The notes beneath the pieces were generated by a model that worked only from the letters and a program-made list of their open reading frames with translations, searched no databases and was not told where the DNA came from. From contig NZ_CP139715.1 of assembly GCF_034377285.1 (NCBI RefSeq), positions 4,448,001 to 4,512,000 on the forward strand: 64,000 bases of DNA, written 5' to 3'. How positions within the stretch are numbered: position 1 is the stretch's first letter; every line of letters starts with the position of its first letter. Both the position numbers and the translations under genes were made by a program. Below are positions 45,623 to 55,103 of the stretch, one piece after another. Source of the DNA: Thalassobaculum sp. OXR-137 (GTDB lineage: Bacteria; Pseudomonadota; Alphaproteobacteria; Thalassobaculales; Thalassobaculaceae).

Positions 45623-45659
45623 GCGGGCAATCGCCTTGCAGCCCGGTGCGGCCCCTCGA

Positions 45660-46364
45660 TCACGTCTGGTTCGAGTGCGGCACCGCGATCTTCATGTGCG
45701 TCGGAATGTTCAGGAACTCGCAGATCTTCGCGGTGTCCTGTTCCTGCGTGATGTCGATCACCAGCAGCTTGTCCGGGGCGTTGGAGAAGTACCGTTTGAT
45801 CTCGGCATTCCGGGATTCGTACATCCCGACGTAGTAGTCCTTGTCGTAGAGCTTGTCCCACCGGACCTCCCGCTCTCCGCCGCGGAAGACGCTCAACAGC
45901 ATCGTCTTGGTGTCGTGGACGTAGCCGGGATAGAGGTAGGTGAACCGGTCCCGGATGTCCTCTTCCGTGAGCTTCGACATCTCCCCGGCCTGGAAGACCT
46001 TCCGGTGGAAATTACACATCGAGGCGAACCAGGCGTCCGAGTCGCGCTCGGTCAGGATGAACTTGCTGTCCGGGAACAGCGCATCCGCCGCCACATAGGT
46101 CAGCCCCTGGGAAAAGGGCATGTCCTGAAAGGCGTCGAACCGGCTGCAGTACCCCTTCATCTCCTGGTAGTTGGTCGAGAACACCTGTTTGCTGAGGCGG
46201 ATTTCCTGCTCGTGCTGATCGGGAAGCCGATATCCGTAAAGCCGCAGCACCTGTTCTAAGGACGTCGTGCCCGTCTTATTGTAGCCGATGCAGAAAATCT
46301 TGTTGAAAGACTTGTTGGCCAGAACGGTCGGCGAAACAATTCTCGTGAACTCGTCTGGCGTCAT
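45660..46364 (-). CDS. Sulfotransferase-family protein
   Basis: The product is 234 aa. The 5'-phosphosulfate loop is GYNKTGTTSLEQVL near residues 27-40, and the 3'-phosphate region is ILTERDSDAWFAS. It belongs to the Sulfotransfer_4 group, which moves sulfate from PAPS to an alcohol or sugar. The base composition looks lower in GC than its neighbours, as does the AT-richer DNA upstream, so lateral transfer is plausible. No acceptor can be named. Confidence 0.82.
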   Translation of the reverse strand: MTPDEFTRIVSPTVLANKSFNKIFCIGYNKTGTTSLEQVLRLYGYRLPDQHEQEIRLSKQVFSTNYQEMKGYCSRFDAFQDMPFSQGLTYVAADALFPDSKFILTERDSDAWFASMCNFHRKVFQAGEMSKLTEEDIRDRFTYLYPGYVHDTKTMLLSVFRGGEREVRWDKLYDKDYYVGMYESRNAEIKRYFSNAPDKLLVIDITQEQDTAKICEFLNIPTHMKIAVPHSNQT

Positions 46365-46515
46365 TGTTCGCGCGGCCTCTAATTACGCAATGGCCGATAC
46401 CTTGTTGGAAAGACCGAGGTTAGTCAAATTCGCCCTCCCTGGGACGGCGTGAGCCTCCCGAAGGGTCGGATGACGGGCGTCATCCAGCACGGCACGCCCG
46501 TCATCCTCGGATCGA

Positions 46516-47169
46516 TCAGGCGGCGCCGCCCGGCACCGGGGTGTTCAGCAACTGCTGCTCCCAGAAGAACGCGATGCCGCTGCCGGCGGCGTGCTGAAGC
46601 ATGACCTCGGTCACACCCTCCGCCGTCTCCTCGCGGGCCCAGTCGCGCTGCCATTCGGCCGCCACCGCAAGCCAGGTCATCATGTTCACGCCGGCGGCGA
46701 GCATGCGCTGGATCGCCACCTGGTGGGCCTCCACCGAGACCCCGCCGCTGGCATCGGTGACCACGGTGACGTCCCAGCCCTCGCCGGCCGCCTGGATCGC
46801 CGGCATGGCGACGCAGACCTCGGTCCACAGGCCGGCGATGATGAGCTGCTTGCGGCCGGTCGCCGTGACGGCGTCGACGACGGTCTTGTCCTCCCAGGTA
46901 TTGATCAGGGTGCGGTCGATCACCTCCTGGCCCGGAAACACCTCGGTGATCTGCGGGAAGATCAGCCCGCCGCGGTCGGCCAGCACGCTGGTCAGGATGG
47001 TCGGCACCTTGAAAGCCTTGGCGGCCTTGGACAGGCCGGCCGAATTGTTCACCACCATCTGCGGATCGTGGCTGTGCAGGTTTGCGAGCTGGAACGGCTG
47101 GTGGTCGATCATAACCAGGACCGAGTCTTCAGGGCGAAGAAGCGATGCGAGACCGTTGCGGAAGGACAT
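46516..47169 (-). CDS. YcaC-like isochorismatase-family hydrolase
   Basis: The product is 217 aa. The cysteine-hydrolase triad is Asp (MIDHQ), Lys (WEDKTV region) and Cys (WTEVCVAMPA). It is closest to YcaC, of unknown substrate, rather than true isochorismatase. It is divergent from a LysR gene with 146 bases between, the classic regulator-target layout. Confidence 0.9.
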   Translation of the reverse strand: MSFRNGLASLLRPEDSVLVMIDHQPFQLANLHSHDPQMVVNNSAGLSKAAKAFKVPTILTSVLADRGGLIFPQITEVFPGQEVIDRTLINTWEDKTVVDAVTATGRKQLIIAGLWTEVCVAMPAIQAAGEGWDVTVVTDASGGVSVEAHQVAIQRMLAAGVNMMTWLAVAAEWQRDWAREETAEGVTEVMLQHAAGSGIAFFWEQQLLNTPVPGGAA

Positions 47170-47315
47170 GGTGTGATCCTCTGATGCCGAGTGGGGGAGG
47201 CTTGTGCGGACGCACGGACCGAGTGCCGTGCCGCTGGCGAGGACATAGCCATTCCATTTCGTGATACGGTAGCCATCGGTTTTGCCACGCTGTGTCGCAG
47301 ATTGAGGAACGCCGA

Positions 47316-48185
47316 ATGGACACCGATGACCTGCAGACCTTCGTGGACGTGGCCGACGCGGGCGGCGTCTCCGCCGCCGCGCGGCGACTCGGCGTGTCCA
47401 AGTCCATCGTCAGCCGCCGGCTCCTCCGGCTGGAGGCGGAGCTTGGCGTCCAGCTGTTGTCGCGCTCGACCCGCGGCGCGGCCCTGACAGAGGCCGGGGC
47501 GACGTTCCGGGACCATGCGGCGCGGGTCTGCGCGGAACTGGATGTGGCGCGCGAAGCCATCCTGCCGAACGGCGATCTGCGCGGCCGCCTGCGGGTTTCG
47601 GCACCGCTGTCCTTCGCCCCGACCTATTTCGCGCCGCTGCTCGCAGAGATGGCGCGGCGTCACCCGCTGCTGCACATCCATGCCTCCTATACCGACCGCT
47701 TCGTGGATCTGATCGCCGAGGGCTTCGACTGCGCGATCCGGGTCGGCCATCTTCAGGATTCGGACCTGATCGCCCGGCGGGTCGGGCCGGTGTTCGGCAA
47801 GTTCGTGGCGAGCCCGGCCTATATCGAGGCCCATGGCGCGCCGCAGACCGCCGCCGAACTGCTGACCCACCATGCGCTCATGCAGGGGACGGAGAGCTGG
47901 CGGCTGATGGATGGCGACCGGATCGTCACGGTCCGGCCCCAGGGCCGCTTCAAGGCCGACAGCGGCACAGCGCTCGCCGCCGCCGCGGTCGCCGGGCTCG
48001 GCATCGCCGCCCTGCCCGACTGCCTGACCGACGAGTACATGGCCTCAGGCGCGTTGGTACAGGTCATGACGAACCACCCGCCGCCACCGGCGGGCGTCTA
48101 TCTCATGCGCCCGCCCGGCCAGCATCCGGCCCGCAAGATCCGGGTCCTGACGGAGCTGCTGGTGGAGTTCTTCGAGAAGGATTAG
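47316..48185 (+). CDS. LysR-family transcriptional regulator
   Basis: The product is 289 aa. The winged helix (LQTFVDVADAGGVSAAARRLGVSKSIVSRRL) is followed by an effector domain. The start at 47316 gives MDTDDLQTF. It is divergent from the YcaC-like hydrolase and probably regulates it. The shared gap holds TTTCGTGATACGGTAGCC-like DNA that may carry the LysR box. Confidence 0.93.
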   Translation: MDTDDLQTFVDVADAGGVSAAARRLGVSKSIVSRRLLRLEAELGVQLLSRSTRGAALTEAGATFRDHAARVCAELDVAREAILPNGDLRGRLRVSAPLSFAPTYFAPLLAEMARRHPLLHIHASYTDRFVDLIAEGFDCAIRVGHLQDSDLIARRVGPVFGKFVASPAYIEAHGAPQTAAELLTHHALMQGTESWRLMDGDRIVTVRPQGRFKADSGTALAAAAVAGLGIAALPDCLTDEYMASGALVQVMTNHPPPPAGVYLMRPPGQHPARKIRVLTELLVEFFEKD

Positions 48186-48219
48186 GGCGGGAAGCGGACG
48201 CCAGGGCGGCCCTACCGCC

Positions 48220-49767
48220 TCACTCCCACTCGATCGTCCCCGGCGGTTTGGAGGTGATGTCGTAGGTCACCCGGTTGATGCCGCGCACCTCGTTGATGAT
48301 GCGGGTGGCGGTGCGGCCGAGGAAGTCGTGGGGGAACGGGTAGTAATCCGCCGTCATCCCGTCGCTCGACGTCACCGCCCGCAGGGCGCAGGCGTAGTCG
48401 TAGGTGCGGGCATCGCCCATCACCCCGACGGTGCGCACCGGCAGCAGGACGGCGAAGGCCTGCCAGATCTCGTCGTACAGGCCGGCCTTGCGGATCTCGT
48501 CGAGATAGATCGCGTCGGCCTTGCGCAGGATGTCGAGCTTCTCGCGGGTGATCGCCCCGGGCACGCGGATGGCGAGGCCCGGCCCCGGGAACGGGTGGCG
48601 GCCGACCAGGGTCTCCGGCAGGCCCAGCTCCCGGCCGAGCGCGCGAACCTCGTCCTTGAACAACTCGCGCAGCGGCTCCACCAGCGCCAGCTTCATGTAG
48701 TCCGGCAGGCCGCCCACATTGTGGTGCGACTTGATGGTGACCGACGGGCCGCCGGTCGGCGACACGCTCTCGATCACGTCCGGGTACAGCGTGCCCTGGG
48801 CCAGGAAGCGCGCGCCGTCGATCTTGTTGGCCTCCTCGTCGAACACGTCGATGAAGAGGCGGCCGATGGTCTTGCGCTTGACCTCCGGGTCGTCGACGCC
48901 CTCGAGCTCGCCCAGGAAGACGTCGCTGGCGTCGCGGGTGATCAGCGGGATGTTGTAGTGCTGGCGGAACAGGCGGTCGACCTCCTCCGCCTCGCCGGCG
49001 CGCAGCAGCCCGTGATCGACGAACACGCAGGTGAGCTGGTCGCCGATCGCCTCGTGGATCAGCACGGCCGCCACCGAGCTGTCGACGCCGCCGGACAGGC
49101 CGCAGATCACCTTGCCGTCGCCGACCTGCTCGCGGATCTTGGCGATCGCCTGGTCCTTGTAGGCGGCCATGGTCCAGTCGCCCTTCAGGCCGACGACCTT
49201 ATGGGTGAAGTTGCGCAGGAGCTGGCCGCCGCGCGGGGTATGCACCACCTCCGGATGGAACAGCAGCCCGTAGATCCGCTTCTCCTCGTTGGCGAAGGAG
49301 GCGAAGGGTGCGGACGGGGTGGTGGCGACGGTCTTGAAGCCCGGCGGGACGGCGGCGATGCGGTCGCCATGGCTCATCCAGACGGGCTCGACCGTGCCGG
49401 GGGTGAACAGGCCGTCGAACAGCAGGCAGCTGTCCTTGACGGTGATCTCGGCGCGGCCGAATTCCTGCTCGTCGCTCTTCTCCACCGTGCCGCCGAGCTG
49501 GTGGCACAGGAGCTGGGAGCCGTAGCAGATGCCGAGGATCGGCACGCCCATCTCAAAGACCAGCTCGGGGGCGCGGGGCGCGTCCTCGCCATAGACCGAG
49601 GAGGGTCCGCCCGACAGGATGATGCCGGCGGCGCCGAAGTCTCGGATGCGCTCGGGATCGACGTTGAAGGGGAAGATCTCGCAGTAGACGCCGTTCTCGC
49701 GTACCCGGCGGGCGATCAGCTGTGTGACCTGGCTGCCGAAATCCAGGATAAGAACGCGATCGGTCAT
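48220..49767 (-). CDS. guaA: GMP synthase (glutamine-hydrolysing)
   Basis: The product is 515 aa. The class I amidotransferase nucleophile Cys is in GICYGSQLL, with His-Glu in LFHPEVVHT; the ATP pyrophosphatase loop is [12 protein letters not shown]; the C-terminus ends in the usual [15 protein letters not shown]. It makes GMP from XMP. It stands alone, and its stop lies 34 bases from the convergent LysR stop. Confidence 0.98.
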   Translation of the reverse strand: MTDRVLILDFGSQVTQLIARRVRENGVYCEIFPFNVDPERIRDFGAAGIILSGGPSSVYGEDAPRAPELVFEMGVPILGICYGSQLLCHQLGGTVEKSDEQEFGRAEITVKDSCLLFDGLFTPGTVEPVWMSHGDRIAAVPPGFKTVATTPSAPFASFANEEKRIYGLLFHPEVVHTPRGGQLLRNFTHKVVGLKGDWTMAAYKDQAIAKIREQVGDGKVICGLSGGVDSSVAAVLIHEAIGDQLTCVFVDHGLLRAGEAEEVDRLFRQHYNIPLITRDASDVFLGELEGVDDPEVKRKTIGRLFIDVFDEEANKIDGARFLAQGTLYPDVIESVSPTGGPSVTIKSHHNVGGLPDYMKLALVEPLRELFKDEVRALGRELGLPETLVGRHPFPGPGLAIRVPGAITREKLDILRKADAIYLDEIRKAGLYDEIWQAFAVLLPVRTVGVMGDARTYDYACALRAVTSSDGMTADYYPFPHDFLGRTATRIINEVRGINRVTYDITSKPPGTIEWE

Positions 49768-49883
49768 CTTTTGCCCCCAGGCGCGGTGCTCAGGAAGCGC
49801 CGGAAGCTACTGCAAGCGCGAAGGTCCGGCAAGCGGCGGTTTTCCGGGCGATCAGGCGGAACCGCGCGACCGCCCCGCCATCC

Positions 49884-50459
49884 CTAACCCTGGGCGGTCT
49901 CGATGCGGCGCACCAAAACCGAAAGATCGCTCCAGACATAGGGAGTCTGGTCGATCGGCGCGCCGGTGATCACCGAGGGAACCGCCTCGCCTGCCGCCCC
50001 GCCGAGGGTCTCATAGAACCGCCTGCCGTGACGGTTGCTCTCCAGGGTGAGGATCGTCAGCGCGGTGAAACCGTCCGACTCGAGTCCCTGCGCCACATGG
50101 CCAAGCAGGGCGCGGCCGATGCCGAGGCTCTGGAAGCTGGGATCGACGTACAGGGCATAGATCTCGGCCATCCGGTCGGCGGCGCCCAGGGCCGCGGACA
50201 CGGCGCGCCGGCCGCTTCCGCCATGGCAGAAGCCGACCACGTCGCCATCGACCACCGCCACCGACAGCCGGTCCGGTTCCTCGAGATGGGCAACCAGCCG
50301 CGTCCAGCGGACGGCCGCGCGCATCTCGTCGAGGTCGATCAGCGCTTCGTCCGGCAGCATGCCCACATAGGCATCGCGCCACGTCTCGATCTGGACGCGG
50401 GCCAACCCGACGGCATCCGACGTTTCGGCGGACCGGATGGAGACGGTGATCTGTTTCAT
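49884..50459 (-). CDS. GNAT-family N-acetyltransferase
   Basis: The product is 191 aa. The acetyl-CoA loop is QSLGIGRALLGHVAQ; the C-terminus LTLESNRHGRRFYETLGG is the usual GNAT beta-alpha element. The substrate is unknown. It is divergent from the DUF3830 gene at 50678. Confidence 0.9.
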   Translation of the reverse strand: MKQITVSIRSAETSDAVGLARVQIETWRDAYVGMLPDEALIDLDEMRAAVRWTRLVAHLEEPDRLSVAVVDGDVVGFCHGGSGRRAVSAALGAADRMAEIYALYVDPSFQSLGIGRALLGHVAQGLESDGFTALTILTLESNRHGRRFYETLGGAAGEAVPSVITGAPIDQTPYVWSDLSVLVRRIETAQG

Positions 50460-50677
50460 GGTCTTCTCCCGAACCGGTGGCGCCCCCCTTTCCCCGGGGA
50501 GTCTTACCCACCCTTTGAAGGGAGTCTACCGGCGGAAACCTCACAAACCGTTAAGAAACAGCGACGGCGGACGGGAAATCCGCAGGCGGCCGACATCGGG
50601 CGCGCGGGCGATCTTGCAGTGCGACGGCCGGCGCGGCAGGCTGTGATCCGCACCGTCACAACCTTCGGGACACGCCC

Positions 50678-51094
50678 ATGCCGAGCGCCCTCACCGTCAC
50701 CGCCGGACCCCTCACCTTCGAGGCGAAATTCGAGGAGGCCGCGGCCCCGAAGACCGTCGCCGCCTTCCGCAAGCAGATGCCTTTCGTCAGCAAGGCGGTG
50801 CATGTCCGCTGGAGCGGCGAAGGCGTGTGGCTGCCGCTCGGCGACCTGGAGTTCGGCGTCGGCTACGAGAACCACACAAGCTATCCCGCACCGGGCCAGA
50901 TCCTGCTCTATCCGGGCGGCATCAGCGAGACCGAAATCCTGCTGGCCTATGGCGGCGTGCAGTTCGCCTCGAAGATGGGCCAGCTCGCCGGCAACCACTT
51001 CATCACCATCACCTCGGGCCTGGAGAACCTGGCCGAGCTGGGCCGCCTGTGCCTGTGGGAAGGGGCGCAGCCGATCTCCTTCGAGGAGCGCTGA
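50678..51094 (+). CDS. DUF3830 family cyclophilin-like protein
   Basis: The product is 138 aa. It has the pattern GPLTFEAKFEEAAAPKTVAAF and VRWSGEGVWLPLGDLEFGV...ENHTSYPAPGQILLYPGG of DUF3830, a cyclophilin-like fold found with ureide or hydantoin catabolism genes. Its role is unknown. It is the first gene of a three-gene run with a racemase and an allantoinase-like deacetylase. Confidence 0.85.
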   Translation: MPSALTVTAGPLTFEAKFEEAAAPKTVAAFRKQMPFVSKAVHVRWSGEGVWLPLGDLEFGVGYENHTSYPAPGQILLYPGGISETEILLAYGGVQFASKMGQLAGNHFITITSGLENLAELGRLCLWEGAQPISFEER

Positions 51095-51096
51095 CC

Positions 51097-51777
51097 CTGT
51101 CCGCCGCCGATCAAGGCTCCGGCCACAGCATCCTGCTGCTGAACCCGAACAGCACGCGGGCCTCCACCGATCTGATGGGCGCGTTCGCCCAGGAAGCGCT
51201 CGGCCCCGACTGGACGGTCCGGCTGAAGACCAACGAGGACGCGCCGCCGATCATCACCGACATGGCCGGCGCGGAGCGGGCGACCGCCTCGCTCCTGAGG
51301 CTGTTCCGCGACGGGCTCGACCCCTGCGAGGGGGTGATCCTGTCGGCGTTCCTGGATCCCGGGCTGGAGGATCTGAGGGCATTGCTGGACGTGCCGGTGG
51401 TCGGCATCGCCGAGGCCGCCATGCAGGCCGCGGGGCGCCATGGCCGCTTCGCCATCCTGTCGACCACCCCCGACCTGAACGAGCACCTGCGGGCGTTGGC
51501 CGTCGTCTATGGCGAGGGCGACCGGCTGGTCGACATCCTGCGGATCAAGGGCGACCCCTACAAGGTGATGGGCGACCCGGAACTGTTGATGGCGACCCTG
51601 CGGGAGATGCTGGCCGAAGCGACCGGGACGCTGGAGGTGGACGCGGTGATCGTCGGCGGCGGGCCGCTGGCCCAGGCGGCGCGCGCGCTCGGCGCGGAGG
51701 CCAGCCTGCCGATCGTGGAACCGGTTCCGGCCGCCGCCCTGGCCCTGAAGGCGCTGATTGAGGCCGACGGCGCATGA
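51097..51777 (+). CDS. Asp/Glu/hydantoin racemase-family protein with non-AUG start
   Basis: The product is about 226 aa. HSILLLNPNSTRAS near the start and VVGIAEAAMQAAG, and VDAVIVGGGPLA later mark the Asp/Glu/hydantoin racemase fold. The first Cys is in DPCEGVILSAF; the expected second Cys after VGGGPLA is not obvious. No ATG exists in the right frame; CTG at 51097 has AGGAG eight bases upstream, while a GTG at 51055 lies within DUF3830. The next gene overlaps by four bases. With PuuE it suggests allantoin or hydantoin racemisation. Confidence 0.78.
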   Translation: MSAADQGSGHSILLLNPNSTRASTDLMGAFAQEALGPDWTVRLKTNEDAPPIITDMAGAERATASLLRLFRDGLDPCEGVILSAFLDPGLEDLRALLDVPVVGIAEAAMQAAGRHGRFAILSTTPDLNEHLRALAVVYGEGDRLVDILRIKGDPYKVMGDPELLMATLREMLAEATGTLEVDAVIVGGGPLAQAARALGAEASLPIVEPVPAAALALKALIEADGA

Positions 51778-52703
51778 ACCGCGACCTGAAGGGCTACGGC
51801 GGCACCCCGCCGCATCCGCACTGGCCGGCCGACGCCCGGCTGGCGGTGTCCTTCGTCGTCAATGTGGAGGAAGGGGCGGAACTCTCCGTTTCCCTCGGCG
51901 ACGAGCGCAACGAGGCGGTCTACGAGATCGTCGAGGAGGTGGTCGGCGTCCCCGACCCGGCCAAGGACACCCATTTCGACTACGGCACCCGTGCCGGCTA
52001 CTGGCGGATCATGGAGCTGTTCGACCGGTACGGGGCGAAAGCGCAGATGAACTGCTGTGCCCGCGCCCTCACCCTGTCGCCCTGGCTGGCCCGGGACATG
52101 GCGGCGCGCGGCCACGAGATCGCCTGCCACTCCTACCGCTGGGAGCGCCACGCCAACATGGACGAGGCGCATGAGCGCGACGTCATCGCCCGCTGCGTGG
52201 CGGAGATCCGCGAGGCCGCCGGCGTGCGCCCGCTCGGCTGGCACACCCGCTCGGCGGCCAGCCCCAACACCCGGCGCCTGCTGGTCGAGGAAGGCGGGTT
52301 CCTCTACGACAGCGACCATTACGGCGACGACCTTCCGATGATACTGGAGGTCGGGGGCCGCCCCCATATCGTCCTGCCCTACGCCTTCGACACCAACGAC
52401 ATGCGGTTCCAGCGCGGCGGCGGGTTCCATTTCGCCGAGGATTTCGCCCGCTACTGCTGCGACGCCATCGACTGGCTGTGGGAGGAAGGCCGCACGGCGC
52501 CCAAGATGCTTTCCATCGGCCTGCATCTGCGGATCATCGGTCGTCCGGGCCGCATCGCCGGCCTCGCCCGGGTGCTGGAGCATATCCAGGCCAAGGGCGG
52601 CATCTGGGTCGCCCGGCGGGACGAGATCGCCCGCCACTGGCGCCGGCTCAACGGACTGTCCGACTTCGATCCGGCCGCAGCCGATCCGGCCACGAAAACG
52701 TAG
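51774..52703 (+). CDS. PuuE-like allantoinase/polysaccharide-deacetylase-family protein
   Basis: The product is 309 aa. The deacetylase fold appears as AVSFVVNVEEGAELS, DYGTRAGYWRIMELF and CHSYRWERHANMDE, which match PuuE-type allantoinases rather than chitin deacetylases. It hydrolyses allantoin or a related ureide. The ATGA overlap with the racemase gene makes the pair translationally coupled. It ends the ureide-type cluster. Confidence 0.85.
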   Translation: MNRDLKGYGGTPPHPHWPADARLAVSFVVNVEEGAELSVSLGDERNEAVYEIVEEVVGVPDPAKDTHFDYGTRAGYWRIMELFDRYGAKAQMNCCARALTLSPWLARDMAARGHEIACHSYRWERHANMDEAHERDVIARCVAEIREAAGVRPLGWHTRSAASPNTRRLLVEEGGFLYDSDHYGDDLPMILEVGGRPHIVLPYAFDTNDMRFQRGGGFHFAEDFARYCCDAIDWLWEEGRTAPKMLSIGLHLRIIGRPGRIAGLARVLEHIQAKGGIWVARRDEIARHWRRLNGLSDFDPAAADPATKT

Positions 52704-52749
52704 GTCGCATCAAACGCATCACTTGTGTCACTGCCGACACCGAACGCCT

Positions 52750-52774
52750 GGAACTGCGCTCCCTTGCTCCCGTT
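52750..52774 (+). promoter_or_regulatory. Candidate EcfG general-stress promoter
   Basis: GGAAC (52750-52754) and CGTT (52771-52774) are exactly 16 bases apart, matching the alphaproteobacterial EcfG consensus. It lies about 48 bases before the PRC-barrel gene. Confidence 0.6.
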
Positions 52775-52822
52775 GGTTAACCATGCGGTCACCCACGCCG
52801 CCCAACGAATCGAGGGAAGAAC

Positions 52823-53716
52823 ATGATCAAGAAGATGCTCGCCACCACGGCGCTCGTCGCACTGATGTCGGGCCCGGCGATCGCTGCCTCCGACGCTCAG
52901 ACCAACATGCGCTTCGAATCCGTCGACACGATCGGCGCCAAGCAGATCCGCGGCTATCTCGCGTCCAACCTGATGGGTCACTCCGTCTACGCGTCCACCG
53001 CCGAAGATGCCGACCGGATCGGTGAAATCGACGACGCCATCGTCGGCGAGGACGGCTCGATCAAGGCCGTGATCATCGGCGTCGGCGGGTTCCTGGGCAT
53101 GGGCGAGAAGAACGTCGCCGTCGACTTCAGCCGTCTCTCCTTCGAGAAGGCCGGCGACGACGAGTACCGTCTGGTCTCCGCCCTGACCAAGGAAGAGCTG
53201 GAGAAGGCCGGCGCCTACGAGGCTCCGGAGCGCACCACGTCCCTGGACGACAAGACCCCGACAACGAAGGAGTCGACGGCGAACAACGTGCCGGCGACCT
53301 CGACCGTCGCCGCGGTGGACAAGGATGCGACCACCACGGCTACCGAGCCGAAGAACAACCGCGAGTCCTTCATGGAAGGCCGCAAGAAGCTCAGCTCCGA
53401 GAAGATCGAGGCGGCAACCCTCGACGGTGCCTGGGCCTATGACACCAAGTTCAACCATATCGGCGAAGTCGGTGAGGTTCTGGTGACGGCCGACGGCAAG
53501 ATTGACGCGATGGTCGTCGATGTCGGCGGGTTCCTCGGCCTCGGCGAGAAGCCGGTGGCGATGGCCTTCAAGGAGGTCGAGATGTACCGCAACGAGTCCG
53601 ATGAGATCGCGGTGATCGTTCCGTACACCGAGGAGCAGCTCGACACGGCCACGGCCTACGACGCCGACGGCTACGCCAAGAAGACCGAGGGCATGCTGCT
53701 GACCCCTATGAACTGA
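52823..53716 (+). CDS. Periplasmic protein with two PRC-barrel domains
   Basis: The product is 297 aa with a signal peptide ending near AIAASD (about residue 22). Two PRC-barrel repeats are visible: IGEIDDAIVGEDGSIKAVIIG...GFLGMGEKNVAVDF and HIGEVGEVLVTADGKIDAMVVD...GFLGLGEKPVAMAF. A Thr/Asp-rich linker of about 60 residues separates them. Such proteins are often stress-induced in alphaproteobacteria, and an EcfG-type promoter sits just upstream. Molecular function is unknown. Confidence 0.88.
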   Translation: MIKKMLATTALVALMSGPAIAASDAQTNMRFESVDTIGAKQIRGYLASNLMGHSVYASTAEDADRIGEIDDAIVGEDGSIKAVIIGVGGFLGMGEKNVAVDFSRLSFEKAGDDEYRLVSALTKEELEKAGAYEAPERTTSLDDKTPTTKESTANNVPATSTVAAVDKDATTTATEPKNNRESFMEGRKKLSSEKIEAATLDGAWAYDTKFNHIGEVGEVLVTADGKIDAMVVDVGGFLGLGEKPVAMAFKEVEMYRNESDEIAVIVPYTEEQLDTATAYDADGYAKKTEGMLLTPMN

Positions 53717-53739
53717 TCGGCAGTCCCTTGCGGATGCAG

Positions 53740-53769
53740 AAAGGCCCGCGCTTCGGCGCGGGCCTTTTT
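53740..53769. terminator. Intrinsic terminator after the PRC-barrel gene
   Basis: AAGGCCCGCGC-TTCG-GCGCGGGCCTT is an 11-base stem with a TTCG loop followed by TTTC. It lies between convergent genes and may also stop the TRAP operon from the other side. Confidence 0.88.
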
Positions 53770-53798
53770 CGTTGCGGTCGGGCGCTGGCGCCGTCGGT

Positions 53799-55103
53799 CT
53801 ATTTGGCCAGCATGAACTGCACCGGACCCAGCACGATTTCCGGCACCAGGGTGATGAGGAGAATGCCGAACAGCATGAGCGCGAAGAACGGCATCGCCGC
53901 CTTGGTCACCTTCAGGATGTCCCGCCCTGTCATGCCCTGAAGGACGAACAGGTTGAAGCCGACCGGCGGCGTGATCTGCGCCATCTCCACCACGATCACC
54001 GTGAAGATGCCGAACCACAGCAGGTCGATCCCCGCCTTCTCCACCATCGGCAGCACCACGGCCGCCGTCAGCACCATCATCGACACGCCGTCGAGGAAGC
54101 AGCCGAGGAAGATGTAGAGCACCGTCAGCAGCGCGATCAGCGCGAAGGGCGACAGGTTCCAGGCGTCCACGTAGCCCGCCAGCACGCGGGGCACGCCGGT
54201 GAAGCCCATGGCGATCGACAGGAACGCCGCCCCCGCCAGGATGAAGGCGATCATGCAGGAGGTCCGCACCGCCCCCATCAGGCTCTCCATGAAGGAGCTC
54301 CAGGTCAGCGAGCGGCTGACCGCCGCCAGGACCAGGGCGCCGACCACGCCGATGGTCGCCGCCTCGGTCGGCGTGGCGAACCCGCCGTAGATCGAGCCGA
54401 GCACGACGAAGATCAGCCCCATGACCGGAATCAGGAAGCGCGACGCCCACAGCTTCTCGCCAAAGCTCAGATGCCGGTCCGGCTTCGGCGCCAGGCTGGG
54501 GTTCAGCGTCGCCCGGATCCCCACATAGGTCATGAAGATCGCGATGATCATGATGCCCGGCACGATGCCGGCGATGAACAGCCGCGAGATCGAGACCTGG
54601 GCGACGACACCGTAGACGATCAGCATGATCGACGGCGGGATCAGCAGGCCCAGGGTACCGGATCCGGCCAGCGTGCCGATCGCCAGCCCCTCGTCGTAGC
54701 CGCGCTTGCGCAACTCCGGCATCGACATGCGGCCGACCGTGGCGCAGGTGACGGCGCTGGATCCGGCGACCGCCGCCATGACGCCGCAGCCCAGGATGTT
54801 GACGTGCAGCAGCCCGCCCGGGAGGCGCGAGGTCCAGGGAGCGAGCCCGTTGAACATGTCCGACGACAATCGCGTTCGGAACAGGATCTCGCCCATCCAC
54901 ACGAACAGCGGCAGCGCCGTCAGCGCCCAGTTCCAGCTCGCGTCCCACACGGTGCTGGCGAGCAGCGTGCCCGCCGGCGCCGGCGAGAACACCCCGAGCG
55001 CCAGGTATCCGACCGCGATCAGCGTCGGCGCGACCCACAGGCCCGAGGCCAGCAGGCCCAGCAGCAGGACGAAGAGGATGAGTGTGATGATCCCGGCGTC
55101 CAT
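53799..55103 (-). CDS. TRAP transporter large permease (DctM type)
   Basis: The product is 434 aa with about 12 membrane segments. The DctM signature LAGSGTLGLLIPPSIMLIVYG is present, as is the C-terminal IVVEMAQITPPVGFNLFVLQG. It is the transport channel for an organic acid or similar solute. It overlaps or abuts the small permease gene by one base. Confidence 0.93.
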   Translation of the reverse strand: MDAGIITLILFVLLLGLLASGLWVAPTLIAVGYLALGVFSPAPAGTLLASTVWDASWNWALTALPLFVWMGEILFRTRLSSDMFNGLAPWTSRLPGGLLHVNILGCGVMAAVAGSSAVTCATVGRMSMPELRKRGYDEGLAIGTLAGSGTLGLLIPPSIMLIVYGVVAQVSISRLFIAGIVPGIMIIAIFMTYVGIRATLNPSLAPKPDRHLSFGEKLWASRFLIPVMGLIFVVLGSIYGGFATPTEAATIGVVGALVLAAVSRSLTWSSFMESLMGAVRTSCMIAFILAGAAFLSIAMGFTGVPRVLAGYVDAWNLSPFALIALLTVLYIFLGCFLDGVSMMVLTAAVVLPMVEKAGIDLLWFGIFTVIVVEMAQITPPVGFNLFVLQGMTGRDILKVTKAAMPFFALMLFGILLITLVPEIVLGPVQFMLAK

